Positions 1 through 7,053 of a stretch of 14,037 bases of DNA are shown in pieces (within the stretch, counting starts at the first letter, position 1; each line of letters starts with the position of its first letter). Made by a program: the position numbers and the translations under genes. Under the pieces are notes generated by a model. That model was not told where the DNA came from. It searched no databases and saw nothing but the letters and a program-made list of their open reading frames with translations. Source of the DNA: Clostridiales bacterium (GTDB taxonomy: Bacteria > Bacillota > Clostridia > Peptostreptococcales > Anaerovoracaceae); NCBI GenBank assembly GCA_015258265.1, contig JABZIP010000024.1, positions 1 through 14,037 on the forward strand, read 5' to 3'.

Positions 1-644
1 CCGTCAGCCCGAGCTAGGTCCCCAATCGTGAAAATACCTAGCTCGGCGAGCTTTTTTGCAGTGGCTTTTCCGACGAAAAAAAGCTCGCCTGCCGGCATTG
101 GCCACAAAAGCTGCCTGAAATTTTCTCTTGATATTACAGTAGTCGCATCCGGCTTTTTATATTCGCTTCCCATTTTCGCAAATATCTTATTAAACGATAC
201 CCCCACGGAAAGCGTAAGTCCAAGTTCCGACTTGACCGTATTTCTAATTTCGTTTGCAATGCTTTCAGCATCTCCGAAAAGCATTGTGCTGCCGCTGACA
301 TCGAGCCACGATTCATCTATGCTGAACGGTTCAATTAAATCGGTGTACCTGTAATAAATTTGATTGATTAGCTTTGAATACTTTTTATATTCATCGTAAT
401 GTGGCGGTATCAACTCAAGCTGCGGACACTTCTTCTTTGCAGACCATATTGTTTCTGCAGTTGCCACTCCAAATTTTTTTGCTAAATTATTCTTTGCGAG
501 TATTATCCCGTGTCTTCTTTGCGGATCTCCGCAGACAGCCACAGGCAAGTCCCTAAGCTCGGGTAACGAAAGCAGCTCCACGCTCGCAAAGAAATTATTC
601 ATATCGCAATGCAATATTTTTTTATCGACTTGTGTACTCTTCAT
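1..644 (-). CDS. dinB: Y-family DNA polymerase (DinB/Pol IV-like, translesion), 3' end beyond the window
   Basis: Translating the minus strand from ATG at 644 gives 214 codons without a stop up to the left edge, so the C-terminus (little finger) is missing. The frame begins MKSTQVDKKILHCDMNNFF. It shows Y-family signatures: catalytic Asp14 in HCDMNNFFASVE with Phe19 at the expected steric-gate position, the palm motif SIDESWLDVSG with the catalytic Asp-Glu pair, LSVGVSFNKIFAKMGS, and the helix-hairpin-helix start ELFFVGKATAKKLAELGI followed by FTIGDLARAD. This is the DNA-lesion bypass family. The DMNN form resembles a Gram-positive DinB-like subgroup often labelled DNA polymerase IV. The start was chosen because later start codons (614, 602) would cut into the conserved N-terminal strand. 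It lies 23 bases inside the end of the FemAB gene and has only a weak Shine-Dalgarno, suggesting coupled translation. The family call is very sure; the exact subgroup (Pol IV versus UmuC-like) is less so. Confidence 0.94.
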   Translation of the reverse strand, partial: MKSTQVDKKILHCDMNNFFASVELLSLPELRDLPVAVCGDPQRRHGIILAKNNLAKKFGVATAETIWSAKKKCPQLELIPPHYDEYKKYSKLINQIYYRYTDLIEPFSIDESWLDVSGSTMLFGDAESIANEIRNTVKSELGLTLSVGVSFNKIFAKMGSEYKKPDATTVISRENFRQLLWPMPAGELFFVGKATAKKLAELGIFTIGDLARAD

Positions 645-1632
645 AGGCTTCGTGGTCAAACACTAAATCAAGTTCTCCGATGTACTCCGTATACCCCTCC
701 GTTTTACAAAAACCGTTTTTGAAGCGATAAAGTCCGTCGCTTTCATCGAGTTTAAATACTCCCCCGAAATCGTATTCATCCATTCCAAGTTCAAGCGCCC
801 ATTTAATCATTTCCCATTGCATATGATAATTAGGCATCAAATTGCGTTTGTTGTTTGAGCTTGCTCCGTACATATAAAACAACTTCTTGTTATACGGAAT
901 AGAAAGTGCCGCCGACAGGACTTCATCTTCGTGCGTACTCAAATAAATTCTTGATTTAGGAACAGCTTCAAATAAACGCAGAAAATAATCTTTCGGTCTG
1001 TGCGTAATGCCTTGCCTTTCAGCCATTATTTTTGTAAGATTGAAAAACTTGTCCATCGCATCTAAAAATTCAGGTTCATCTGCGTTAACAAAATGCGTTT
1101 TTACGCCTTTTCTATCAGCAAGCCCTATATTGTATTTAGTCTTTGGATGAAACTCCGAGAGCAAAGTTTCTTCGGTCTTTCCACTAAGTCTAAGAACCAT
1201 ATTAAATCTCGGCTGAACAAATGCATGAGAATCCGTTTCTCTGGATCTGAAAATATATCCTCTCTTTTTATACTCGCTAAGCAAACGCTCATCGTATTTC
1301 ACTTCCGGATCAAGCCTCAAAAGAAATGGTTTGTCTTTGTTTATAACCGGCTCCGCTTCCTTCAAAAGGCGTTCCACCAAATCAACATCATAAAAGTCGC
1401 ACACCGGTCCCCTGTTAGCATAAAAGAGCTTTTTATCGTTTACAGCATTTACATACAATATGGACAAAGCCGCTACAATCTCGCCTTTCTCCTCCAAATA
1501 CACATAATGCGCGCCCCAGCCCTTTTTTACGTGCTCCCAATTCATATCCTGCGATACTCTTGCATAAGGAGAGTTTCGTACAAACTCATTATATCTTTTA
1601 ATCTCGTTTTCACTATTCCCAAGTATAGGCAT
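622..1632 (-). CDS. FemA/FemB/FemX family peptidoglycan cross-bridge aminoacyltransferase, compact form
   Basis: A 336-residue soluble protein with the two-GNAT-lobe layout of the Fem family. The family signatures are visible in the second lobe: FHPKTKYNIGLADRKGV (about 160-176), KLFYMYGASS, NYHMQWEMIKWALELGMDEY and the closing DFGGV...GLYRFKNGF (about 289-310). Fem enzymes transfer an amino acid from aminoacyl-tRNA to the third-position diamino acid of a peptidoglycan precursor, at the cytoplasmic face. The protein is much shorter than staphylococcal FemA/B/X (over 400 residues), and I see no stretch for the long antiparallel coiled-coil arm. In size it matches Weissella FemX, which acts on UDP-MurNAc-pentapeptide. 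Which amino acid it adds cannot be told. The start is ATG with a strong AGGGGGAG ribosome site at 1637-1644. A 40-base gap separates it from the upstream helicase gene, and its end overlaps the polymerase start. Confidence 0.9.
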   Translation of the reverse strand: MPILGNSENEIKRYNEFVRNSPYARVSQDMNWEHVKKGWGAHYVYLEEKGEIVAALSILYVNAVNDKKLFYANRGPVCDFYDVDLVERLLKEAEPVINKDKPFLLRLDPEVKYDERLLSEYKKRGYIFRSRETDSHAFVQPRFNMVLRLSGKTEETLLSEFHPKTKYNIGLADRKGVKTHFVNADEPEFLDAMDKFFNLTKIMAERQGITHRPKDYFLRLFEAVPKSRIYLSTHEDEVLSAALSIPYNKKLFYMYGASSNNKRNLMPNYHMQWEMIKWALELGMDEYDFGGVFKLDESDGLYRFKNGFCKTEGYTEYIGELDLVFDHEAYEEYTSR

Positions 1633-1636
1633 TTTT

Positions 1637-1644
1637 CTCCCCCT
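1637..1644 (-). promoter_or_regulatory. Ribosome binding site of the FemAB gene
   Basis: AGGGGGAG on the minus strand ends four bases before ATG at 1632. It lies in the only gap over 15 bases, 1633-1672. The rest of that gap shows no hairpin and only an unconvincing TATACT. Confidence 0.5.
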
Positions 1645-1672
1645 GTCAATTAGTATACTTTAAATCTATCCG

Positions 1673-3163
1673 CTATTTCTTCTTTCTTTTTTTGCTCGCA
1701 CCGTTTTTATTTCTGCTTCTTGCATAATCATTTCCGCCGGAACTTTGTCCCGATTTTCCGCGTCTGCGCCTGCTTTTTCCGCTCTCTTTAAACATTCTTT
1801 CAAAATTATTTTTCTTTTTGAAAGTGATTTCCTCGTCCAGCTCCGATTCTTCGTAATTTTTTGAATCAAGTTCGCTGAATTTCATTTTAAATAGTGCCGC
1901 TGCAACATCCAGTGTCGTTACCTCCGGCATTTCATCGAGTATCTGCTCTATTACATCCGTATACTTTGCAAATCCGCCTCTTGAAATAGTATCCATTACT
2001 TCTTTCATAGCGGCTTCTTGCCTTGTAAGTTCGATACTCAAGATAGTAGGCGCTTTTGCTCTTATTATTTTGGATTTCGTGTATCTTTCTATATCGCGCA
2101 ACTTATATAAATCCTTGCCGAATGCAAAAGAATACGAAATACCCTTTTTACCTGCTCTGCCCGTTCTACCTATCCTGTGAACATAGTATTCCTCATCGTT
2201 TGGTATATCGTAATTGAACACCGCCTCAATCCCGTCCACATCTATACCTCTTGCTGCAACGTCTGTCGCGACCAAAAGTTCAACATGCCCGTTTCTAAAT
2301 TTACTCATCACGCGGTCGCGCTCTCTTTGCTTCATATCGCCGTGTAATGCCTCGGCTGAATATCCCCTCGCCTGCAAACTGCTGCAAAGCTCGTCAACCT
2401 TCCACTTCATGTTACAAAATACAATACCCAGCTTGATATTGCGCACATCCACCAATCTGCAAAGAAGTTCCAATTTTGATTTTTCGCGAACTTCTATATA
2501 AAACTGCTCTATGGTATCAATGGTTATTTCCTTTTGCAATGTTACGACATGTTCGGGATTTTTCATATAAGAATCCGCTATTTCAAGTATTCCTTTCGGC
2601 ATCGTCGCAGAAAAAAGCATAGTTTGTCTTTGCTTAGGGATTTCCTCAAATATCGCATCTATATCATCTCGAAATCCCATATTAAGCATTTCATCCGCTT
2701 CATCAAGCACTGCAATTTTTAGATTTTGCAGCTTAAGAGTACGCCTCCTCATATGGTCCATAACTCTTCCCGGCGTTCCTATTATGATTTGAGGTTTATT
2801 TTTGAGCGCCATTATTTGCCTTTCTATAGGCTGTCCGCCATAGATTGCAAGCGTCTTAATTCCCTTATGAAATTTACAGAGATTGCGAATTTCATCTGCA
2901 ACCTGTATTGCAAGTTCACGAGTCGGACACAAAACCAGTACCTGTACTCCTGAGTGCTTTGCATCTATGAGTTCAACTGCAGGTATACCGAAAGCGCAGG
3001 TTTTTCCCGTTCCGGTTTGTGCCTGCCCTATCACATCAAGTCCCTGCATAGCAATAGGTATCGCTTTTGACTGTATAGGAGTGGCTTCTTCAAATCCCAT
3101 CGCATTCAAGGCTTTTTTCGTCCCCTCCGATAGCATCAACTCGTTAAAATTTAAATTCTTCAT
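1673..3163 (-). CDS. DEAD-box ATP-dependent RNA helicase (CshA/DeaD type)
   Basis: A complete 496-residue DEAD-box helicase. In order: Q motif GFEEATPIQ (23-31), Walker A AQTGTGKT (48-55), PTRELA (80-85), GTPGR (129-133), DEAD (154-157), SAT (185-187), the motif IV region GIVFC (246-250), ATDVAARGID (299-308) and HRIGRTGR (329-336). Beyond the two RecA lobes is a helical region (about 375-435), then an acidic patch and a very basic low-complexity tail from 449 that ends in KKRKKK, likely binding RNA. Such enzymes unwind short RNA duplexes in ribosome assembly and mRNA decay, often at low temperature. The length and tail fit CshA/DeaD; DbpA is less likely because its defined rRNA-binding domain is not evident. 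It starts with ATG 15 bases after the potCD stop, with GAAAGG as ribosome site, so it can be read as the distal part of the same transcript. Confidence 0.95.
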   Translation of the reverse strand: MKNLNFNELMLSEGTKKALNAMGFEEATPIQSKAIPIAMQGLDVIGQAQTGTGKTCAFGIPAVELIDAKHSGVQVLVLCPTRELAIQVADEIRNLCKFHKGIKTLAIYGGQPIERQIMALKNKPQIIIGTPGRVMDHMRRRTLKLQNLKIAVLDEADEMLNMGFRDDIDAIFEEIPKQRQTMLFSATMPKGILEIADSYMKNPEHVVTLQKEITIDTIEQFYIEVREKSKLELLCRLVDVRNIKLGIVFCNMKWKVDELCSSLQARGYSAEALHGDMKQRERDRVMSKFRNGHVELLVATDVAARGIDVDGIEAVFNYDIPNDEEYYVHRIGRTGRAGKKGISYSFAFGKDLYKLRDIERYTKSKIIRAKAPTILSIELTRQEAAMKEVMDTISRGGFAKYTDVIEQILDEMPEVTTLDVAAALFKMKFSELDSKNYEESELDEEITFKKKNNFERMFKESGKSRRRRGKSGQSSGGNDYARSRNKNGASKKRKKK

Positions 3164-3178
3164 TTATTAACCTTTCTT

Positions 3179-5194
3179 TTATTCATTTCTTTTTCGTCTT
3201 TTGCGAATACCGTTTATTATCAAAAATGTTATTGAAAACACAACAAATAGCGGCATTACCCAATCAAAATACGACGCATCATCCGACAATATGTCTACCC
3301 ACAGTTGATCCATATAAAGGTTTGTAGCTTCGCTGAGGTGCACAAAGCTCCTATCTGTTGTGTCGAGCTTTCTCGGATACAGCATTTCGTTTTCCTTAAT
3401 ATCGTTAGGAAGCAACTCCCATGCCGCGGTGTTCGGAGTTGAGTACATGATATATAAGGCGTTTTCCCTTGCTACATTCGGCTCATTCAAAAAGTTGATA
3501 TACATTTCTGCAGCCTCTTTTTGTGTTGATACCTTCGGAATACATGTTGCATCAAAATATACATTCGCCCTATCGGAAACATAGCAAGCCAAATCCGGAT
3601 TCACCTTTTTCATTATAAAATAATCCCCAACATAATATGGAGCAATGATAGCCTCATTTCCTTGCATTTTGTCAAAAATTTGGTCCATTACATAGGCTTG
3701 TACGAGCGGTTTTTGCTCTTTCAAAAGTTCCGCTGCTTGATCAAGCTCATCTTTTTTCTCGGTATTCATGGAATATCCAAGTCTTTCAAGTGCAAGTGCA
3801 AAGGCATCGCGAGGATTTTTAAACATAAGTATTTGTCCTGCATAGGTACTATCCCAAAGTTCGTCGATACTTGTGATTTCTTTGCCTGTAAGTTTTTTAT
3901 TGTAAATGATTCCCACTCGCCCCCACGAATAAGGGACAGAATACTCTCCCTTCGGATCGTACTGCGGCGATAAAAATCTTTTATCTATATTCTTGATATT
4001 TGGAATATTATTGCGGTTTATCTTGCTTATCAGCCCCTCCTGAATTAAGCGAGATACCATGTAGTCAGACGGGAATATCACATCATATGCGTTAGCTCCG
4101 CTTTTCAACTTGGCGTACATACCCTCATTTGTTTCGAAATTGGAGTAGTTTACAGAAATTCCTGTCAGCTTCTCAAACTCCCTGTTTATATCCATATATC
4201 CGTCTTCACCGTTAGCTATATATTCTCCCCAGTTATATACATTTATAGATATGCCGTCCCCCTTAAATCTCGTGTAATATTCCATATCGTAATCGCCGCT
4301 TTTTGCCGCATACGAAGGTGCCGCCGTAACAACAGCAACAAAAATCGCTATCGCAACAGCGCATGCGGTTGCTCCTACTCCTGATACGGAATATCTTTGC
4401 TTTTTGCCCGCTTCTCTTCTTTCGGCTAAATTTACAGCTATCAAGATAGTAAGTATTACTACAAATATCACCGTCGAAAGCGCATTAATTTGAGGATTTA
4501 CTCGTCTTTTCGTCATGGCATATATAAGTACGGATAGCGTTTGTTGCTTTGCCCCTGTTGTAAAGTATGAAACGACAAAGTCATCCATGGAAAATGTGAG
4601 TGCCATCAGAAAACCTGCCATTATTCCCGGTCTTATCTCGTGAATTGTAACTTTGAAAAACGCCTGAATCGGATCGCAACCAAGATCCATCGCAGCATCT
4701 ACAATCGACTTATCGAGCTGTCTTAGCTTAGGCAAAACATTTAAAATTACATATGGAAGATTAAATGTTATGTGAGCAATTATCAAAGTTATCCAACCGA
4801 ACTCAAAATCTAAACCGAAACTTGCGAACATTTTTTTTGATGTTACAAACAGAAGCATAAAAGAAACGCCTGTTATTATTTCCGGATTGATTATCGGTAC
4901 ATATGTTAACGACATAACGACATTCTTTATTCTTTTATCCAACCGTTCAAGTCCTATCGCTGCAGCAGTTCCCATAATTGTGGCGATTACAGAAGACACG
5001 ATTGCTACAATTATAGTTGTCCAAAGTGCCTGCATTATCGCTTCGTTATGAAACAGCTTTACATACCAGCTTAGTGTAAATCCTGTAAAAGTTCTTCCTT
5101 TTGCGGCATTAAAAGAAAACGCCATCAGAATTATTATCGGCAAATACAAAAATGCAAGGAATACACCTATGTAAGTTTTAAAATACCACTTCAT
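3179..5194 (-). CDS. potCD: Fused polyamine ABC transporter permease and substrate-binding protein (PotC-PotD)
   Basis: This 671-residue protein joins two normally separate subunits. Residues 1-265 are PotC: six predicted membrane segments and the EAA loop that docks on the ATPase (DAAMDLGCDPIQAFFKVTIH, 166-185). A basic linker (ERREAGKKQR) leads to a seventh hydrophobic segment (about 274-291), then a PotD-type periplasmic-binding fold (about 312-640). Visible PotD signatures are NVYNWGEY (318-325), the ETNEGMYAKLKSG region, PSDYMV, VPYSWG, NPRDAFALALERLGYS and VYFDATCIP. Trp322, Tyr325, Ser376, Tyr378 and Asp548 align by eye with polyamine ligands of E. coli PotD. An eighth hydrophobic segment (645-661) and a tail of Arg/Lys end the protein. 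The expected topology puts the receptor outside, tethered at both ends. There is no lipobox cysteine. Its ATG shares four bases (ATGA) with the potB stop and has a GGAGG site, so translation is coupled. Confidence 0.95.
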   Translation of the reverse strand: MKWYFKTYIGVFLAFLYLPIIILMAFSFNAAKGRTFTGFTLSWYVKLFHNEAIMQALWTTIIVAIVSSVIATIMGTAAAIGLERLDKRIKNVVMSLTYVPIINPEIITGVSFMLLFVTSKKMFASFGLDFEFGWITLIIAHITFNLPYVILNVLPKLRQLDKSIVDAAMDLGCDPIQAFFKVTIHEIRPGIMAGFLMALTFSMDDFVVSYFTTGAKQQTLSVLIYAMTKRRVNPQINALSTVIFVVILTILIAVNLAERREAGKKQRYSVSGVGATACAVAIAIFVAVVTAAPSYAAKSGDYDMEYYTRFKGDGISINVYNWGEYIANGEDGYMDINREFEKLTGISVNYSNFETNEGMYAKLKSGANAYDVIFPSDYMVSRLIQEGLISKINRNNIPNIKNIDKRFLSPQYDPKGEYSVPYSWGRVGIIYNKKLTGKEITSIDELWDSTYAGQILMFKNPRDAFALALERLGYSMNTEKKDELDQAAELLKEQKPLVQAYVMDQIFDKMQGNEAIIAPYYVGDYFIMKKVNPDLACYVSDRANVYFDATCIPKVSTQKEAAEMYINFLNEPNVARENALYIMYSTPNTAAWELLPNDIKENEMLYPRKLDTTDRSFVHLSEATNLYMDQLWVDILSDDASYFDWVMPLFVVFSITFLIINGIRKRRKRNE

Positions 5195-6003
5195 AGTAAT
5201 CTTTCCTCCACGCCTTCTTCATCGAGAATTCCCGATATACTCATACACATCAAAACAAGAAGCATTAGTACCAGTGAAATGGCAGAACCCAAATGCGGAT
5301 TGTATGCGTTACCTAAAAATTGCATTTCGATTATATCTCCAATCAGCTGATTCGCGCCTCCACCGAGCATCTGTGAAATTATGAATGTACTTACTGCAGG
5401 TACAAAGACCATAATCATACCCGTTTTTACTCCGGGTTTGCTCATCGGCAGTATGATTTTCATAAACACATCTTTCGGGCTTGCTCCCAAATCTGTTGCC
5501 GCCTCAATTACATCATTGTGAATTTTTACCATTATAGAATGCAGCGGTAATATCATAAACGGTATGTAATTGTAAACCATTCCGAGAACTACAGCACCTT
5601 GCGTATTTATAAATTGAATTTTCGACATCCCGAAATGCAGCAAAATTTGATTCAATACGCCGTTATTTTCAAGAAGCGACATCCACGCATATGTTCGCAG
5701 TAAAAAATTCATCCACATAGGAAGCATCATAAGCAAAAGCAATGTTTGATCGTTTATTCCGCGCATCCTCGACATTAAATACGCAACAGGATATCCTATT
5801 AAAAAGCATAATCCGGTCGAAACTGCAGCCAGCCATATGGATTTAACGAATACAGCTGAGAATTTGCCCGAAACGACTAAATTAGCCATGCTAAATTCAC
5901 CTTGCATATCCGTAAATGCAAAGTAAACAATCAACAATAACGGAAGTACTATGAACAGCCCCGACCACGCAAGATACGGATATGACGCTTGCTTTAATTT
6001 CAT
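5191..6003 (-). CDS. potB: Spermidine/putrescine ABC transporter permease PotB
   Basis: A 270-residue inner-membrane permease, a usual length for PotB. Hydrophobic segments lie around 11-30, 52-75, 88-108, 137-156, 194-212 and 240-260, giving the six-helix MetI/PotB fold. The cytoplasmic EAA loop reads EAATDLGASPKDVF from residue 167 and continues to Gly191; it is the contact for PotA. The TYAWMSLLENNGVLN stretch and the MVYNYIPFMILPL segment are typical of PotB. It forms the translocation channel with the PotC half of the next gene. The ATG at 6003 overlaps the potA stop by four bases (ATGA) and has a GGAGG ribosome site at 6011-6015 inside potA, so production is tied to potA. A general polyamine specificity follows from the family and from the neighbouring PotD domain; putrescine versus spermidine is not decided. 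Confidence 0.95.
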   Translation of the reverse strand: MKLKQASYPYLAWSGLFIVLPLLLIVYFAFTDMQGEFSMANLVVSGKFSAVFVKSIWLAAVSTGLCFLIGYPVAYLMSRMRGINDQTLLLLMMLPMWMNFLLRTYAWMSLLENNGVLNQILLHFGMSKIQFINTQGAVVLGMVYNYIPFMILPLHSIMVKIHNDVIEAATDLGASPKDVFMKIILPMSKPGVKTGMIMVFVPAVSTFIISQMLGGGANQLIGDIIEMQFLGNAYNPHLGSAISLVLMLLVLMCMSISGILDEEGVEERLL

Positions 6004-7052
6004 ATCTGCGCCTCCATTTTTCTCATTACATGTATGTCGTTAGGTGTGAGTGTCATTCCTATCACACTACCAACCTCTTGGCTATCTGTTGAATGTATGA
6101 GCCAATTAAAGCCGTGTCCGCTTACGCTTATCTCAAAATGCACGCCTTTAAAAATTATGCTTTCAACATGACCTGTGATTTTGCCTTCTTCAACCGGCAC
6201 AACATCTATATCCTCCGGACGAATTACTACATCCACCGCTTCCATAGGTTCAAAACCCGCATCTTCACATTCAAACTGAACGCCTGCGAATTCAACCAAA
6301 TAGTCCTTATGCATTACACCGCTAAGTATATTGCTCTCTCCGATAAAATCCGCTACGAAAGCGTTAACGGGCTCGTTGTATATATCCTGCGGCGTTCCGA
6401 TTTGCAGTATCTGCCCGCCTCTCATGACTACCACTCTGTCGGACATCGTAAGTGCTTCTTCCTGATCATGCGTTACATATACAAATGTAATTTTGAGAGC
6501 CTGTTGTATCTTCTTGAGCTCTATCTGCATATCCTTTCGCAGCTTTAAATCCAAAGCTCCCAAAGGCTCGTCAAGCAGTAATACCTTAGGTTCATTTATG
6601 AGTGCTCTCGCTATCGCAACACGCTGCTGTTGACCACCGGAAAGCTGATTTACATTTCTGTTTTCATAACCTGACAAATTGACGAGCTTAAGCATTTCTC
6701 TCACTTTTTTCGCTATCAGATCCTTATCTAATTTCTTGAGTCTCAATCCGAAAGCTATATTGTCAAACACATCAAGATGCGGGAACAGTGCATATCTTTG
6801 AAACACCGTATTTACATGTCTTTTGTGCGGCGGTAAATCGTTTATGCGATTCCCTGCAAAAAATACATCTCCGCCTGACGGCTTGACAAATCCCCCTATA
6901 ATCCTAAGGGTTGTAGTTTTTCCGCATCCCGACGGCCCCAAAAATGTTATAAACTCCTCATCGTGAATATCCAAATTCAAATTGTCGATTATTATTTCGC
7001 CATCGTATTCAGCCGATATTCCGTTAAGACTTACAATGATGTCTTCCTTCAA
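6000..7052 (-). CDS. potA: Spermidine/putrescine ABC transporter ATP-binding protein PotA
   Basis: A 350-residue ABC ATPase with all catalytic motifs intact: Walker A GPSGCGKTT (39-47), Q-loop Gln85 in VFQRYALFPH, signature LSGGQQQRVAIARAL (137-151), Walker B VLLLDEP (157-163), D-loop GALD and switch His195 in VTHDQEEALTMSD. The C-terminal part from about 235 is a TOBE-type regulatory domain (VDVVIRPEDIDV). It powers polyamine import through PotB and PotC. The start codon is TTG at 7052. This is supported by a strong GAGGGGG site at 7062-7068 with suitable spacing; an ATG two bases upstream is out of frame and stops after two codons. Only one base separates it from the YibE/F gene upstream, while its stop overlaps the potB start. 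Length and motif order match PotA rather than other CUT-type ATPases. Confidence 0.96.
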   Translation of the reverse strand: MKEDIIVSLNGISAEYDGEIIIDNLNLDIHDEEFITFLGPSGCGKTTTLRIIGGFVKPSGGDVFFAGNRINDLPPHKRHVNTVFQRYALFPHLDVFDNIAFGLRLKKLDKDLIAKKVREMLKLVNLSGYENRNVNQLSGGQQQRVAIARALINEPKVLLLDEPLGALDLKLRKDMQIELKKIQQALKITFVYVTHDQEEALTMSDRVVVMRGGQILQIGTPQDIYNEPVNAFVADFIGESNILSGVMHKDYLVEFAGVQFECEDAGFEPMEAVDVVIRPEDIDVVPVEEGKITGHVESIIFKGVHFEISVSGHGFNWLIHSTDSQEVGSVIGMTLTPNDIHVMRKMEAQI

Positions 7053-7053
7053 T

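Noticed and set aside
36..57. Hairpin AGCTCGGCGAGCT followed by a T-run on the plus strand, resembling an intrinsic terminator, plus a 9-base inverted repeat (11-19 with 36-44).
   Set aside because: It lies within the conserved helix-hairpin-helix codons of the polymerase on the opposite strand (Lys-Lys-Leu-Ala-Glu-Leu), no plus-strand gene ends there, and the stem is short. Likely a coding coincidence.
28..354. Plus-strand open frame of 108 codons near the left edge.
   Set aside because: It is the antisense shadow of the Y-family polymerase, whose catalytic motifs are read on the minus strand.
617..623. Run of seven A on the coding strand at the FemAB stop and near codons 8-9 of the polymerase, a possible slippage site.
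   Set aside because: Both frames around it are intact and no alternative product gains from a shift, so there is no sign that slippage is used.
1093..1653. Plus-strand open frame of 186 codons.
   Set aside because: It is fully antisense to the FemAB gene, which has clear family motifs. The product has no recognisable domain and no ribosome site.
1652..1657. TATACT in the 40-base gap before the FemAB gene, as a possible -10 promoter element on the minus strand.
   Set aside because: No TTGACA-like element lies 16-18 bases upstream, and the TTGACA in the gap is downstream of it, so the order is wrong. A single hexamer in AT-rich DNA is not enough.
1666..1869. Minus-strand 67-codon basic frame at the end of the helicase gene.
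   Set aside because: It is the alternate reading of the Lys/Arg-rich helicase tail; basic composition arises from the A-rich codons.
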